A stretch of DNA of 64,000 nucleotides from Hyposmocoma kahamanoa (lineage: Eukaryota > Arthropoda > Insecta > Lepidoptera > Cosmopterigidae). The DNA lies in the NCBI RefSeq assembly GCF_003589595.1, contig NW_020653750.1:6608160-6672159 (forward strand), read 5' to 3'. Position numbers and translations under genes: made by a program. The notes below the pieces were generated by a model. That model did not search any database and was not told where the DNA came from. It saw nothing but the letters and a program-made list of their open reading frames with translations. Of the stretch, positions 1-10,239 are shown piece after piece; the stretch's first letter is position 1, and every line of letters begins with the position of its first letter.

Positions 1-501
1 TCACACATTAGCGGCGTCACTCTCTATCTCACTCACACTTCGTAGAATAGCTCTCTCCGTCTCTCTCATAGTTACCGTTAAGAATTATGTCATAGTTACC
101 GTTCCGAGCGAAGGATTGGGTACACCAAATAAATTTAAATTAAGAAATAAAAAATAGTTGAAAACCGGTTTTGTTCACAAAAAAAATTATTTGACCATAA
201 TCTAAGAAATAAAGTAGCAAGTGTAATACCATTTTGGAATCCTCTTAAAATGCGCCAACTTTTAAAGCTACTTGCCCAACCAGTGTAGTACATTTTTTTT
301 TCAGTAGAGTGAGTTGAAATTGAACGAAAATTCAATTTCTCTTTTGATATGGGAATAATGTGTAATTTTTTTTTCAAAATTAGAGCAGTTGTGTCAAAAT
401 TTTAGACGACTAGCTACAGGAGCATTACTCAGGGTTACAAAATAATAAAAAAATTAAAATAAAGTGGAAATTTGTAGAAACGGGAAGTGAAAATGCGTCA
501 C

Positions 502-648
502 AGGGTGTATATTTTTAGATTTTTTTCAAAATGGTCATAATTTTTAAAATACATGACATAGATTTTATTTTTTATTTTTCTGATAACAGTTATGACCTGG
601 CCTATCACCCCGTTCCGGCTTGACGTCGCGTCCCGGGACACCCTGTAT
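502..648. repeat. possible short MITE with ACAGGGTGT ends
   Basis: The left end reads CACAGGGTGTATAT and the right end reads ACACCCTGTATAT, giving a short terminal inverted repeat around ACAGGGTGT. The interior is AT-rich and non-coding. The inverted repeat is only about nine bases, so this could be chance or a fragment of a larger element. Confidence 0.3.
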
Positions 649-705
649 ATAGGAGATATTTTGTACGAATTAACTTATCACCTTTAAAACACCCAAATAA
701 AATAT
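640..705 (+). repeat. solitary fragment of the ~200-bp tandem repeat found at 5.8-6.5 kb
   Basis: The block containing GAGATATTTTGTACGAATTA followed by CTTATCACCTTTAAAACACC closely matches the third unit of the array at 5815-6470 (about 6297-6345). It shows that the repeat is dispersed as well as tandem. Confidence 0.6.
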
Positions 706-745
706 ATATTATTTATATATATATATATATATAAATAATAATTTA
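702..745. repeat. AT microsatellite
   Basis: Alternating A and T run interrupted by a few AA and TTT steps. It is simple sequence with no other content. Confidence 0.8.
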
Positions 746-823
746 TATATATTACATATTATTCATAAGTTAAATAATGTCACAATCACGGATGAAAAAA
801 AACAATGGCGGATCTTGTCGCCA

Positions 824-910
824 GTGTTTAACATTTCATATTGTGAATTTTGGCGACCGCAGTTCTAATAACTGCGGTCGCCAAAATTCACAATGTGAAA
901 TGTTAAACAC
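824..910. repeat. 41-bp near-perfect inverted repeat with 5-nt loop
   Basis: The arms 824-864 and 870-910 are complementary with a single mismatch (T/C at the sixteenth position of the left arm), around the loop CTAAT. The arms include the GC-richer core GGCGACCGCAGTT, unlike the AT-rich flanks. RNA or single-stranded DNA from here would form a long hairpin. It could be a small foldback element, the scar of a template-switch event, or a small-RNA precursor. Nothing separates these possibilities from sequence alone. Confidence 0.85.
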
Positions 911-1063
911 TATGAAATCTCGATAATGATTGGTCGTAGTTTTAAATTGAAAAAGATGCAACAAATTCTGTACTGTTAAGTAATATATTTTATAACATAT
1001 TTGCTCGTAAAGTGGCTGAAATCACACCAATTTCAATATCGTAATGTATTTCCTTACTCACTT

Positions 1064-1119
1064 GTGCGTTATTGTAATGTAAAACGTACAAGTGCGTTAT
1101 TGTAATGTAAAACGCACGA
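1064..1119 (+). repeat. tandem duplication, 28-bp unit, two copies
   Basis: Unit GTGCGTTATTGTAATGTAAA plus eight more bases is present at 1064-1091 and repeated at 1092-1119, with differences only near the end of the unit (ACGTACAA versus ACGCACGA). It lies 300 bases upstream of the Crypton relic. Confidence 0.8.
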
Positions 1120-1422
1120 GTTTTTTTTTTTAATAAAGTAACATGCACGGTTTTTTAAGATGCTCCGTCTAAAAATGAACGATACTTTTTTAAATCTTTG
1201 CAAAGAGTTTTTGTGTAAGAAAAGTGGTCAATATTTTATGAATAAAATTAACTTTGGGAGATAAAATATAGTAAATAAACATTTAATTCTTTCATTTAAT
1301 TAATTTTGACAATAAATTACAACCATTTATCTGTAACAAAAACACAAAAATATTAATTTACTTTATTAGTAATACTGGCTATTTTTATACCTTTGCCTAA
1401 AAAAAAAGGTTGATGCGCGCGC

Positions 1423-2706
1423 ATGGCTAATTTGTGGACAAGTAAAAATTATTTCACGCGCTTTTTCTTTTCGCTGTATTGTTTTTATTTGAAAATTTCG
1501 TCAAGTAGTGATGAATTTATTAATTTGACACCGCCACAAGTCTTAAACGCAGCGAACAAGGCTACTCTAAGCCTCTTACCTGAAAAATCGACCGATACAT
1601 ACTTACAAGCGTATTAAAATTTCATCATATGGAAAACAAGCAAAGATGCAAATGCATTTTCAGAAAATGTGTTTTTAGCCTATTTCATGGAACTTTCTCA
1701 AAAATATAAGTCAAGGTTATTGTGGTGCTACTATTCAATGCTACAAAGCACTATGAAAACTAACCATGGTATTGATATCAAGTCATACTCCAACTTGATA
1801 GCATTTCTAAAAAGACGCTCTGATGGCCATGTAAGTAAAATGTCGAAAGTATTTTCGGCTGATAATATCAAGAAGTTCCTAAAAGAAGCTCCGGATTGGC
1901 GATATTTGGCAACAAAGGTCAGTTGAAACTAAATTATTGTTATTAATTTCTTTCACTTTCGTATTTCTTTACAATATAGGTGTTTATACGTTCTTTTTAT
2001 CTCTTTTCAGGTTGTATTAATATTCGGTATAAATGGTGCATGTAGACGTCAAGAGTTGGCAAACATAACAACTAATGATGTCGAGAACCATGGGCGGGTT
2101 CTTCTTGTCCAGGTCAAAAACACAAAAAATAAAATTCTAAGGTCGTTCACAATACAGGGGCCTTTTTACGACGTAGTGAAGAAATACGAAGCGCTTCGTT
2201 CAACAAAAGCTAATTCCAACAGATTTTTTCAAAATTACCAAAATGGAAAGTGCACTAACCAACCCATTGGCATTAATAAATTGGGAGAAATCCCGAAAGA
2301 AATTGCCACTTCCTTAAATTTGCCTCAAGCACATGAATACACAGGGCACAGTTTCAGAAGGTCCTCGGCTACATTGCTCGCCGATTCAGGTGTGGACTTA
2401 TTGACACTAAAACGCCACTGAGGATGGCGGTCAAGCAATGTAGCCGAAGGATACATAGAAGACTCGATCAGAAATAAAGAAAAAATTAGCTCTCGCATTA
2501 CAAGGAATATAAATTTGGAGTCAAGTGTTGACTTTCAACCATCTACGAGCACACACGCGTACATTCCACCATCGTCGCCGCAGCCGCAACCGCCTCCGCC
2601 GCCGCCACCGACTGCAGAACTCTGTGGTCTCGTTTCTCCTACTTTCACTCAAGAGAGTGAGAGAGAGACTGGGGAGATTGTAACTAATAATAATAATAAC
2701 TTATAA
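1423..2706 (+). pseudogene. Crypton-type tyrosine recombinase, degraded copy with an intron
   Basis: Relic of a Crypton DNA transposon, whose only enzyme is a tyrosine recombinase that cuts and rejoins DNA through a phosphotyrosine link. All coding blocks lie in one frame. 1423-1614 holds an N-terminal part (…INLTPPQVLNAANKATLSLL…). 1618-1917 holds a DNA-binding core-type segment (…LAYFMELSQKYKSRLLW…LIAFLKRR…). 2011-2418 holds the catalytic domain. 2422-2706 holds the C-terminus, with a proline run and a final TAA. Catalytic landmarks are the RR of ACRRQEL (2044-2049), the HSFR box (H at 2347, R at 2356), the GW pair (2422-2427) and the nucleophile Y in AEGYIED (2452-2454). Two stops break it, TAA at 1615-1617 and TGA at 2419-2421, the latter between the H-box and the GW pair. 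The true start is unsure: recognisable homology begins near residue 25, so the first ATG may be intronic or spurious. I recognise the family from its motif pattern. No search was run. Confidence 0.85.
1918..2010 (+). other. 93-bp GT-AG intron in the Crypton relic
   Basis: Donor AAAG|GTCAGT at 1917/1918 and acceptor CTCTTTTCAG|GTT at 2010/2011, with a pyrimidine-rich stretch before the acceptor. Removing it joins two blocks in phase 0 so that …YLATK continues directly into VVLIFGINGACRRQEL, as expected for this domain. The length is a multiple of three, but reading through meets a TGA at 1924, so the intron must be spliced for a working enzyme. Splice signals still look intact although the coding sequence is broken. 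Confidence 0.8.
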
Positions 2707-3443
2707 TATAACTAATAAATAATGTTGTCAAACATTAAAAATGCCAACTGGCAACGTAACAATCACTTTTAAAAATTGTTCACATTTCTATAACTGCTAT
2801 AACAAGTAATTAAAGATTTATTCGTTTAAGAAAGTCAGAGTCTTATTTATTTCCTCGCAAACATGTTATAAACGTCGTATGACATACGTGCGCTTTGAAA
2901 ATTACAGCCTCTGCTTTCTTATAGCAATATCGCCTTGGCTGTAATTTTCAACTTACCGCACTTATATCATAATGTACTATTAAATTTTACGACGTTTTGG
3001 TTTTATACAGAAAATTGAAAGTTCATTTAAATTATAAGAATAAGGTTTAACGATGATAAGAAACATCATCATCTACAGATAATATTACAGGTGAGATTAT
3101 CATTTTTACACTCCCAAGTAGCAAAAAAGGCATTTTTCTTCACTTATATTACGAAAGTAAGAAGCCTATTTTGCATAGTTCAAATCAGGAATTAATGTTC
3201 TATGTTGTGTTGTAAATTTGTAAGTTACGTCCGTTAATGTTAATTAAGATCTTAAACATGATGATGTAGAAAGGGAACGCACGGTGTTGTCAGGACAAAG
3301 GTTTCCTCGTTGCTCAGAAAATGAGATTTAAAAAACCCCGATAGAAAACAGAGTAGGTACTCCAAAAAGTCAACAATGTCACTATCTGTAAGCTAACAAA
3401 TCGTCGAGACTTAATTTAATGAGCAAATACGGTAAGTATAGTT
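2707..3443. other. no gene seen; one internal inverted repeat
   Basis: The only structure seen is TTGAAAATTACAGCC (about 2916-2930) facing GGCTGTAATTTTCAA (about 2938-2952). It is a short foldback just downstream of the Crypton relic and could be part of its 3' flank or a separate element. Confidence 0.4.
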
Positions 3444-4004
3444 TGAAGATGGAGTAAAATTACATTTGCGGGGTTGCCAGTTTTAGTAAAATTCAAAATA
3501 GTCATGTAGTTGTCGATATTTTATCGATAGATTGTGAAAGCAGGTAAAATTTTGTCATAAATATCTGAATATATGATACGACGTTCTAATGATTACTGAT
3601 AGCGTTATTGTATACTTACTTTTTCGTTTTTTGACTGTTGGTCTATTAATACCGAAATCAATTGTTAGTCATACACATTTTAATAATGACAAGCGGGTTT
3701 GAATATGTATATTAAATTCAAATGAAAAACTTAAAATATGTCTCCTATTTGTATTTTTATACACATAGTGCTAAATGTATTCAAAATTGAAAAATTACAA
3801 ATTCATACGAGCCTATGCCCAGTCCAGCAGTTGGACGAATAGTGGACCGATGATGAGTCAAATGAAACAAGTTCGGTTATTTATTTCATAAGCGTAACCA
3901 ACATTCAGTCGATAGTCGATATAATGTTTATCGCCTGCAGTCACTAGCTGTTTGCAAGTGGGCAACACTTTTGCGCAATTAACTGTCATTTTACTCCGTC
4001 TTCA
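3444..4004. mobile_element. 561-bp non-autonomous DNA element with 17-bp inverted ends
   Basis: The left end TGAAGATGGAGTAAAAT (3444-3460) and right end ATTTTACTCCGTCTTCA (3988-4004) are inverted with one mismatch. Partial complementarity continues inward (TTGCGGGGTTGCC against GGCAACACTTTTGCGC). No ORF is present inside. A fragment resembling a LINE or SINE tail lies at 3803-3850. Superfamily is unknown because no clear target duplication was seen. Confidence 0.5.
3803..3850 (+). repeat. LINE/SINE 3'-tail fragment (CCCAGTCCAGCAGTTGGACG)
   Basis: GCCTATGCCCAGTCCAGCAG followed by TTGGACG and then a GATGATGAGT stretch resembles the tail GCCCAGCAGTGGGACG…(GATGAT)n seen on many lepidopteran retroelements. 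It is short and diverged. Confidence 0.45.
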
Positions 4005-4246
4005 GAAAAGACAGATATACATATATTATTTGACGAGTTGATTAGTCTGCTGACTGTCCTGGTTGCAGCATCTGTTCAAGGTTACCATATTATTCTAATG
4101 TCATTAGGATTTCCATAATATATGTATGCTATTATGGAAATATGGCTATGTTGAGTGTGTGCGTTATTATTATTATTATTAATGTATTTTTACAGCTTGA
4201 CACTTCTAGTTATTGCCGATCTGTTGTCAGCGCTTGTCGTGAGACG

Positions 4247-4920
4247 TATCGACGGCCCCACCGAATAAACGTGCAAAAGCTTTTACCGTAATTTATTTTT
4301 AATTTTAGGATTTTCCCGCTCCAAATTCACGTCATAAATTTTTTCAGATTAATTATATAATTATTCGATTCTCCAATATTTGTTCTATGGAAAATAAAAT
4401 CAACAATCTCGAACGAATATTGCAAGTATGTATTTTGCACACTATCTACTCTTGCATGTTTATAATAAACTAACTCTGTAATGTTGTTCGTGGGAATCTT
4501 TAAAAATCTTTAAAAACGTAATAATTTTTTTCGCTTTTCAAATGTATGACCAATTACTAGAACACAAATTTTAATACACATAGTGAAACAGAGTAATATT
4601 ATGTTACATTTTAAAGTAACTATGTAAGTTTTCCCACACATCGCACTAGAAACGGACAGCCGCCAAAGTAATTTTTACTAGAATAAAAATGTAAAAGTGT
4701 TTTTTGTTAATGTCTGATAAACTATCAATATTTCCGTCCTTCATATTTTAATATAATGATTTTTTTGTCTTTAATTTGGTCATACATTATTTTGGTAATA
4801 CATTAAGTATTTAAGTACTCACAAGTAATCACAAATGAGTAATATTATTTTTTAAGTTTTTAATCGCTTCAGTAAAGTTACAGTATTTCCTTTACACGTT
4901 TTTCGGTGGGGCCGTCGATA
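4247..4920. mobile_element. 670-bp TA-flanked element with 24/25-bp GC-rich inverted ends
   Basis: The left end TCGACGGCCCCACCGAATAA… (4249-4273) and right end …TTCGGTGGGGCCGTCGA (4895-4918) match as inverted repeats apart from one indel and one substitution. Both are flanked by TA (4247-4248, 4919-4920), so this is a TA-targeting DNA transposon of the IS630-Tc1-mariner or a similar group. The interior has no transposase. A short reading frame begins at ATG 4387 and meets a donor-like GTATGT at 4426, which may be a first-exon remnant or chance. Confidence 0.75.
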
Positions 4921-5134
4921 AGTTCAGTAACTTATATAATGTTACTGTGTTTAAGTTTCTCATTTAAATGAATGTATAATGTTTGAGAAAAAAAATCTTA
5001 AACCACAACTGGGAAAGCAGCTGAGATAATCTTTAAACGGCAGAATAGATGTTCATCAAACATAGCTAAGACCCATTCAGATTAAATAAGCTTTGAAGTA
5101 AACCGCACCGTTTTGAGATGCTACAGATCGACAA

Positions 5135-5401
5135 TTTTTTTTTAATATAATACCAAGTGACGGAACGAACAAGCCGTGCGCCTGATGTATAATTGCAGTG
5201 CCACTCAGAGATTTAAATCGCAAAGATCTAAGGGTCTGTTAAGATCTGAGAGGCGCTGCCATTGCGCCCGTCACCCTGAGACATAAGTTGATAAGACCCA
5301 TGTGCCTGTAACTTCACCAGCAGCCTCAGCCTTCAAAACCGGAACACAGTAATGCTGACAGTACTGCTTGGCGGCAGAAATAGGTAAGGTATGTCCAGAC
5401 A
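5135..5401 (-). repeat. SINE-like family 1, copy 1
   Basis: First of about 20 copies of the commonest repeat here. In its own orientation (here the minus strand) the family starts TTTAGTAGCAGTAGAGCTCC, passes CCTATTTCTGCCG, CCGGTTTTGAAGGGTAAGG, GAAATTACAGGCACATGG, TGACGGGCGCAGTGGCAGTG and ATCTTTGCGATTTAAAGCTC, and ends CGTCACTTGATATTATAAAA with an A run. Full copies are about 300 bases. The A-rich end suggests retroposition, but no tRNA-like A and B boxes are visible, so the promoter origin is unknown. This copy lacks the 5' end and has an internal deletion and a local duplication of AAGATCT. ORFs read across it are spurious. Confidence 0.8.
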
Positions 5402-5814
5402 GAAAAACACATAGATACACTGACAAAGGCTTTAAACTTAAACTTTTTTTGAGCTTACTGTTAGAAGTTTTATACTGGTGCAATGTGGGCCAACTTCACA
5501 CAGCGACGCGTCATGCGCGTACACGATAACAACATCTTTAGGATTCTGTTGAGGCTTTCTCGCTTTTGTAAAGCCTCGGGCATGTTTGCGGATGCTTGCT
5601 TGAATGATTTTTTCGCAATAATGCGCAAAAACAGTGCGTCACTGATATTGTGACCGTAGGGGAGCTGAAATGGTAAAATAGTAGGAAGAATAGACATGGC
5701 TATCGTCCAAAGGCTCATCGTGATGCACGTTAATAATAAATAGAATTAATAAAATAAATGTAATTTATTATCAATTTATTTAATTTATTATAATTGGCAT
5801 CTTTCATTCTACTG

Positions 5815-6470
5815 AGTATGAAAGATTAATGTTACTAATAAGTACGGACGAATTGGTCTGATAAATAAATAAATTTCAGTAAATTGCATACAAATTAGTG
5901 TAGTAAGACGATATTTTGTTCGATATAACTTATCACCTTTGAAATACCTAAGTAAAATAGTCTAGTCCATACATTCTAACACTCGTCTGGGGTAAATCAG
6001 CTAATATTCCTCGAATCCCAATATTAAAGTACTATCACGGACTAAATGGTCTGTAATAAATGAATTTGAATAGAATTGAATTCATATTAGTGTAGTAAGA
6101 CGACATTTTGTTCGATCGAGATATTTTAGAAGTGATATGCTGTATATCACTTCTAAAATACCTAAATAAAATAGTCTAGTTCATATACTTTAACAATAGC
6201 CCGGACTCAATCAGCTAACACTCCCCGAATTCTAAAGGCAAAGATTATCATGAACTAATTGGCATGATAATAAAAGGATTTGAATTGATATGTGTACGGA
6301 GATGATATTTTGTACGAATTAACTTATCACCTGTAAAACACCCAAATAAAATAATCTAGTTCATATTCTCTAACAATCGTTCGGTCTCAATCAGCTAATA
6401 TTCCCAGAATCCCAAAGTTAAAGACTATCACTTACTCATACTTATTGATCCGGGTGGACTAATAGTCTAA
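5815..6470 (+). repeat. tandem array, ~190-205-bp unit, three units plus a partial
   Basis: Units start near 5880, 6070 and 6268. They share the order GTGTAGTAAGACGAYATTTTG, CTTATCACCTTTGAAATACC, AAATAGTCTAGTTCATA, AATCAGCTAATATTCC and ACTATCACGGACTAAATGG, and each ends in a TGATAA/TAATAAATGAATTTG spacer. The spacing between the first two GTGTAG blocks is 191 bases. The array starts with only the tail of a unit. Divergence between units suggests an old array. No ORF. Confidence 0.75.
6122..6160. repeat. perfect 17-bp hairpin inside the tandem array
   Basis: TATTTTAGAAGTGATAT (6122-6138) faces ATATCACTTCTAAAATA (6144-6160) around GCTGT. The neighbouring units have only the right half, so the left arm is a new inverted copy of it. 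Confidence 0.85.
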
Positions 6471-9400
6471 TATTTTGTATAACAACACGTTCCGGACGTA
6501 TATCTCGACTTTCTTCGACCGAAATAATCCCCGACATTAGCCGCAGTTACAGTGATTAAATGACTGGCCAGTGTGAGAGGAAGTAATAAAGTGGGAACAT
6601 ATATATACATATATAATGATAATTATAATAGTGTTCGTATACGGTGTATGTTTTTCGACTATATAAATAAGAGGGTAGAAACGGCATGGTTTTCGTTTGT
6701 AACAATAATATGGTGGACGGACAAGGATATATGACGGCCGTAATTAATAATAGGAACTCGTTGACTGCACTATCAAAAATATTCCAGAATTGACGATGGA
6801 ATCAAATCTCAATCCTGTCATCTAGATTAGTCAATCGTCGAAAATCGAATATAAATTTATCTATTTGCCGCAACCCTCTTCCCATTACCCCAGCGTGCTA
6901 ATTGCGCAGAATATAGTGGTTATTGCGTGCCTGAGCATTCAGTTTTTCGCACCACAAGTGCTTTCACCTTCCCTCATGCACAACGTCTGACTTCATACTG
7001 TGATAAAGATTAAGTAGTTGCCATGAAACGGCACACACTGTTTGCACAAAAAAGTAAAACTCGGTCGGCGGCTGTGTTATCACAATATACCTAGTGTTTT
7101 GTTTTTTTGTGCGGTATTTATAGATTCACCTTCCATTCCACCTTGTTCGAGAACATGGCCGTTGCGTAATGCGTAGTAAAATACCGAATACCGCACAGTA
7201 AAAGGTCGTATACTCACCACAGTAAAATACACAGTTTTAATTACGCCGATCCATCATCTCCACGTTACTTTCGCACTATCTGCATAACCCATCCCGTGCC
7301 AAATCCTACTTCGTCAGGTCATGTTCCATACACTCATCATAAAAGGAAATTCGCGCGACGCCAAAACCTCGCTATGCTCTCTTCCGCCTTCCAAAATTAA
7401 GCTAGGTACAGAAATTTCGATAGCAATCGCATGTGTTTATGTTACAAAACTCTTATTCTAAAAATCCATCTCAAGGTTCGACAAAAGTCCAAGCAATTTT
7501 AATTACCTACTCCACTGCAGTCCAGCGTGAAGGTTTCACAACTTGCTTACTTTAATAGATCATTATCATCATCCCTTCATCTTCGAATAGGTCAGCTCCT
7601 CTTGTATTTAACGGCTCTCCTCGATCTTAATAAGATCAAAGGTTCACCTAGTATTAGGCTGACCTATGTGATAAATGATTTCTGATTCTTTAGAATCCCA
7701 CCGTCTATAATTTACTCCACCTACTGCCACTTAATCATTGTCATTGTATGAGCTACGTCGCAAAGTTCAATTCTGCTGTGGATATCCTAATTCCTGAATA
7801 AGATGTGCTGGGAAACTTCGATAATATTTCTCTCTCTATTGCTCACTGAGTGACTTTGAACTTCAAAATACGCCTATGTACCGATTTGAAACCGTCCACC
7901 CTGACTATACTTGAACGCATGATGCCGTCCCTATAAGACATGATAGTTTAAGCTTCTGTCTTGCGTCTATCCAAATGGTTTACTGGAACTTAGCTTGTTC
8001 CGTCTCAAATCTATCTTTTAATTCCTAAATTTCAAAGAGTTGGGACAAAGTTGTGTGCAAAAATACAATAGCCTCGTTATTCCCAGCAACCCATTAGATC
8101 CTATTCGATAGGGAGTAGCGTTTTGTTGAAAATTTTGCCACTGGCGACATGAGATCATTTGGACAACAGCCGGTCTTCAAAAGTCCCACTTTGCTCTCTC
8201 GCATTACCGCGCGCTGGTCGGTTTCTCGACGCACATCAAAGGAGCCAATTACGCAAATACTTGCGTATTTGACCGTCCACATTATGGTCATATTTATTAA
8301 CTCCTTATAGGGTTCCATGTATAGGCGGCCATATTTGTGAGTGTTTCCATATTTGCGTCTACGTCAAATATATTTCTAAGTACATCAAAAACCCAATAGC
8401 GAATACAAATAGCCATGTGAAGTGCCGCCATGCACCATTAGGGTATCAGTGGCAATTTTTATCGGTAAAATAATTTCACACGTTACTCTAATAACTTGTC
8501 AGGCAGGTGATTGAACGTCTACAGGAAAGTCGTACATTCCATTTGAAACGATCCATTTCACTGTCACAATAATAATAGAATGGAATTTAGTAAAAACCGG
8601 GAGTGATAAAGTAACTAAAACGGAATAAGTATTTTAATTTAGGTTTATAGTTCAGATTAGCGATGGTCATATCGAAGTAGGCGACATTAGTCAGCAATTA
8701 TCAATCTTATGTTTTCATTAAATTACTTATCGAAAAAAATACGCTGGAAAGTAATGTACCTAAGTTTGAAACAAAAAACTGCAGAGTACTTATAGGCACT
8801 TATTGTTAGAAAGGATCAACAGTCTGCTAAAAAAACTAGTTGCTTTTTTAAACATTTTGCCTTTCCTTCCGTCACATTGTTTATGCAAAGCGAATATTAT
8901 AGACGAAATTGTTTCGTTAATTTTCAAAAACGAATTGAGAGTGAAAACGTCACGGTATTGAACAACATCATTTTTAAATTGAAAATAGTCAAAGAATATG
9001 ACTTTTACAGCAGCCTGTCGTAAATAAACCATATAAAACAGTTTGAAAAATATCAAACAAGGCAGCGCCTGGCTAATAAAACGATATATCCTGAAGTATT
9101 ACGATGTATTGGCGTGTAAGGGTAATATTTTCTCGCCCCCATATAAATCAGTGTATCTCGTATGAGCTACTTATCGTGGAAAAACGCTAGATGTATTGTC
9201 CCGAGGGTAATATATACGTTGTTCCCTGTGACTTGGGCCTCGAGGGAGGCCAAGCGTGTTTTACTTCTAAAATCGACAGATATTGGATAAAGAAACATCA
9301 AGGAAAATAAGCTGTAGTTTCTCATATAAACAATTGACTGATGAACAGTCGTGAAGATTGATGACACAATCAATGCAAGTGGATAATAGAAGTGAACATT

Positions 9401-9660
9401 ACATTAATATGTATTATTGAGATTTTTAGTGAAATAACTGCAATAGTTTTTATTATGTTTATTTATACAAAGATCGAACACATACAAAAATTTTCTAGGA
9501 CCCGATGGGACCAGAACTTATGAATCACACTGCACCGTAGTATTGCTCTTACCAAAGGAGCAGTGGTGAAGAAGGTTCTAAAATCTCTCACTAGATGTCA
9601 CTAGCGGCGCAGAATGCCGAAAAATACAGTACAAGGATCTTACATAAAAACACATAGGAG
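6471..9660. other. no recognisable feature
   Basis: AT-rich sequence with only short, scattered ORFs of no recognisable family. No repeat family, hairpin above 15 bases or simple repeat stood out on reading. The block CCGCACAGTAAAAGGTCG near 7190 and its surroundings are slightly GC-richer but gave no assignment. Confidence 0.5.
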
Positions 9661-9675
9661 AATTTCGACAACTCG

Positions 9676-9940
9676 ATAACTTGCCCGTAGCGCAGTTGGT
9701 AATACGGTTAAATTTTGGTTTTCAATTGAAACCCTATAGCTATTAAATTCACATTTATTTGAAAATTACCCGTCGGCTTAACAATACGCCTCACCGTCCG
9801 CTGCCCCGTCAGTCGCCATCGGGCGGTTGTCGACGTCGGATCTGCGTCAATTTTTCTTCCGCCTGTTCTTATTTTATTGATAGCGGGTCGCGAGTGGCGG
9901 TCCCCCTCGCCTCCTAAAATGTAGGCTCGCATTGAAATAT
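9676..9940 (-). repeat. GC-richer retroelement-like fragment
   Basis: The segment from about 9770 to 9930 is clearly richer in G and C than its surroundings. The minus-strand frame across it (ILGGEGDRHSRPAINK…) shows no known domain, so it is more likely repeat-derived sequence than a gene. A tRNA-like piece GTAGCGCAGTTGGTAATACG lies at its left edge, suggesting a SINE relation. Confidence 0.35.
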
Positions 9941-10124
9941 TTACCTTAACTTTAAAATTTATAAGATAATATAAAATCTTATTTGAACCCGTAATTATTA
10001 TGTGTTTCGTAAATGAAATGAAGCAAAGTGTCTATAAGTGTATCATGATTATAGCACGTGAAAATTGAGCGAAACCCTGCTAGTAAATAGGCGTTACGTA
10101 GACGCAGGCGTATATAGGTAGGCG

Positions 10125-10232
10125 TAGTCGTTATTTCCGATTTCCGTAACACAAGTGCTTTAGCTACCTAATTTAGGATTAAAGCAACTTATGTGATGTT
10201 GTTTAATATTTATTATTATTTATTTATTTATA
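10125..10232 (+). repeat. 3' part of a tRNA-derived SINE (same family as 56.07 kb)
   Basis: GTCGTTATTTCCGATTTCCG followed by TAACACAAGTGCTTTAGCTA and ending in TTTATTATTATTTATTTATT matches the body and tail of the SINE whose head is complete at 56072. The tRNA-like head is missing, as in 5'-truncated retroposition. Confidence 0.65.
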
Positions 10233-10239
10233 ACAATAC

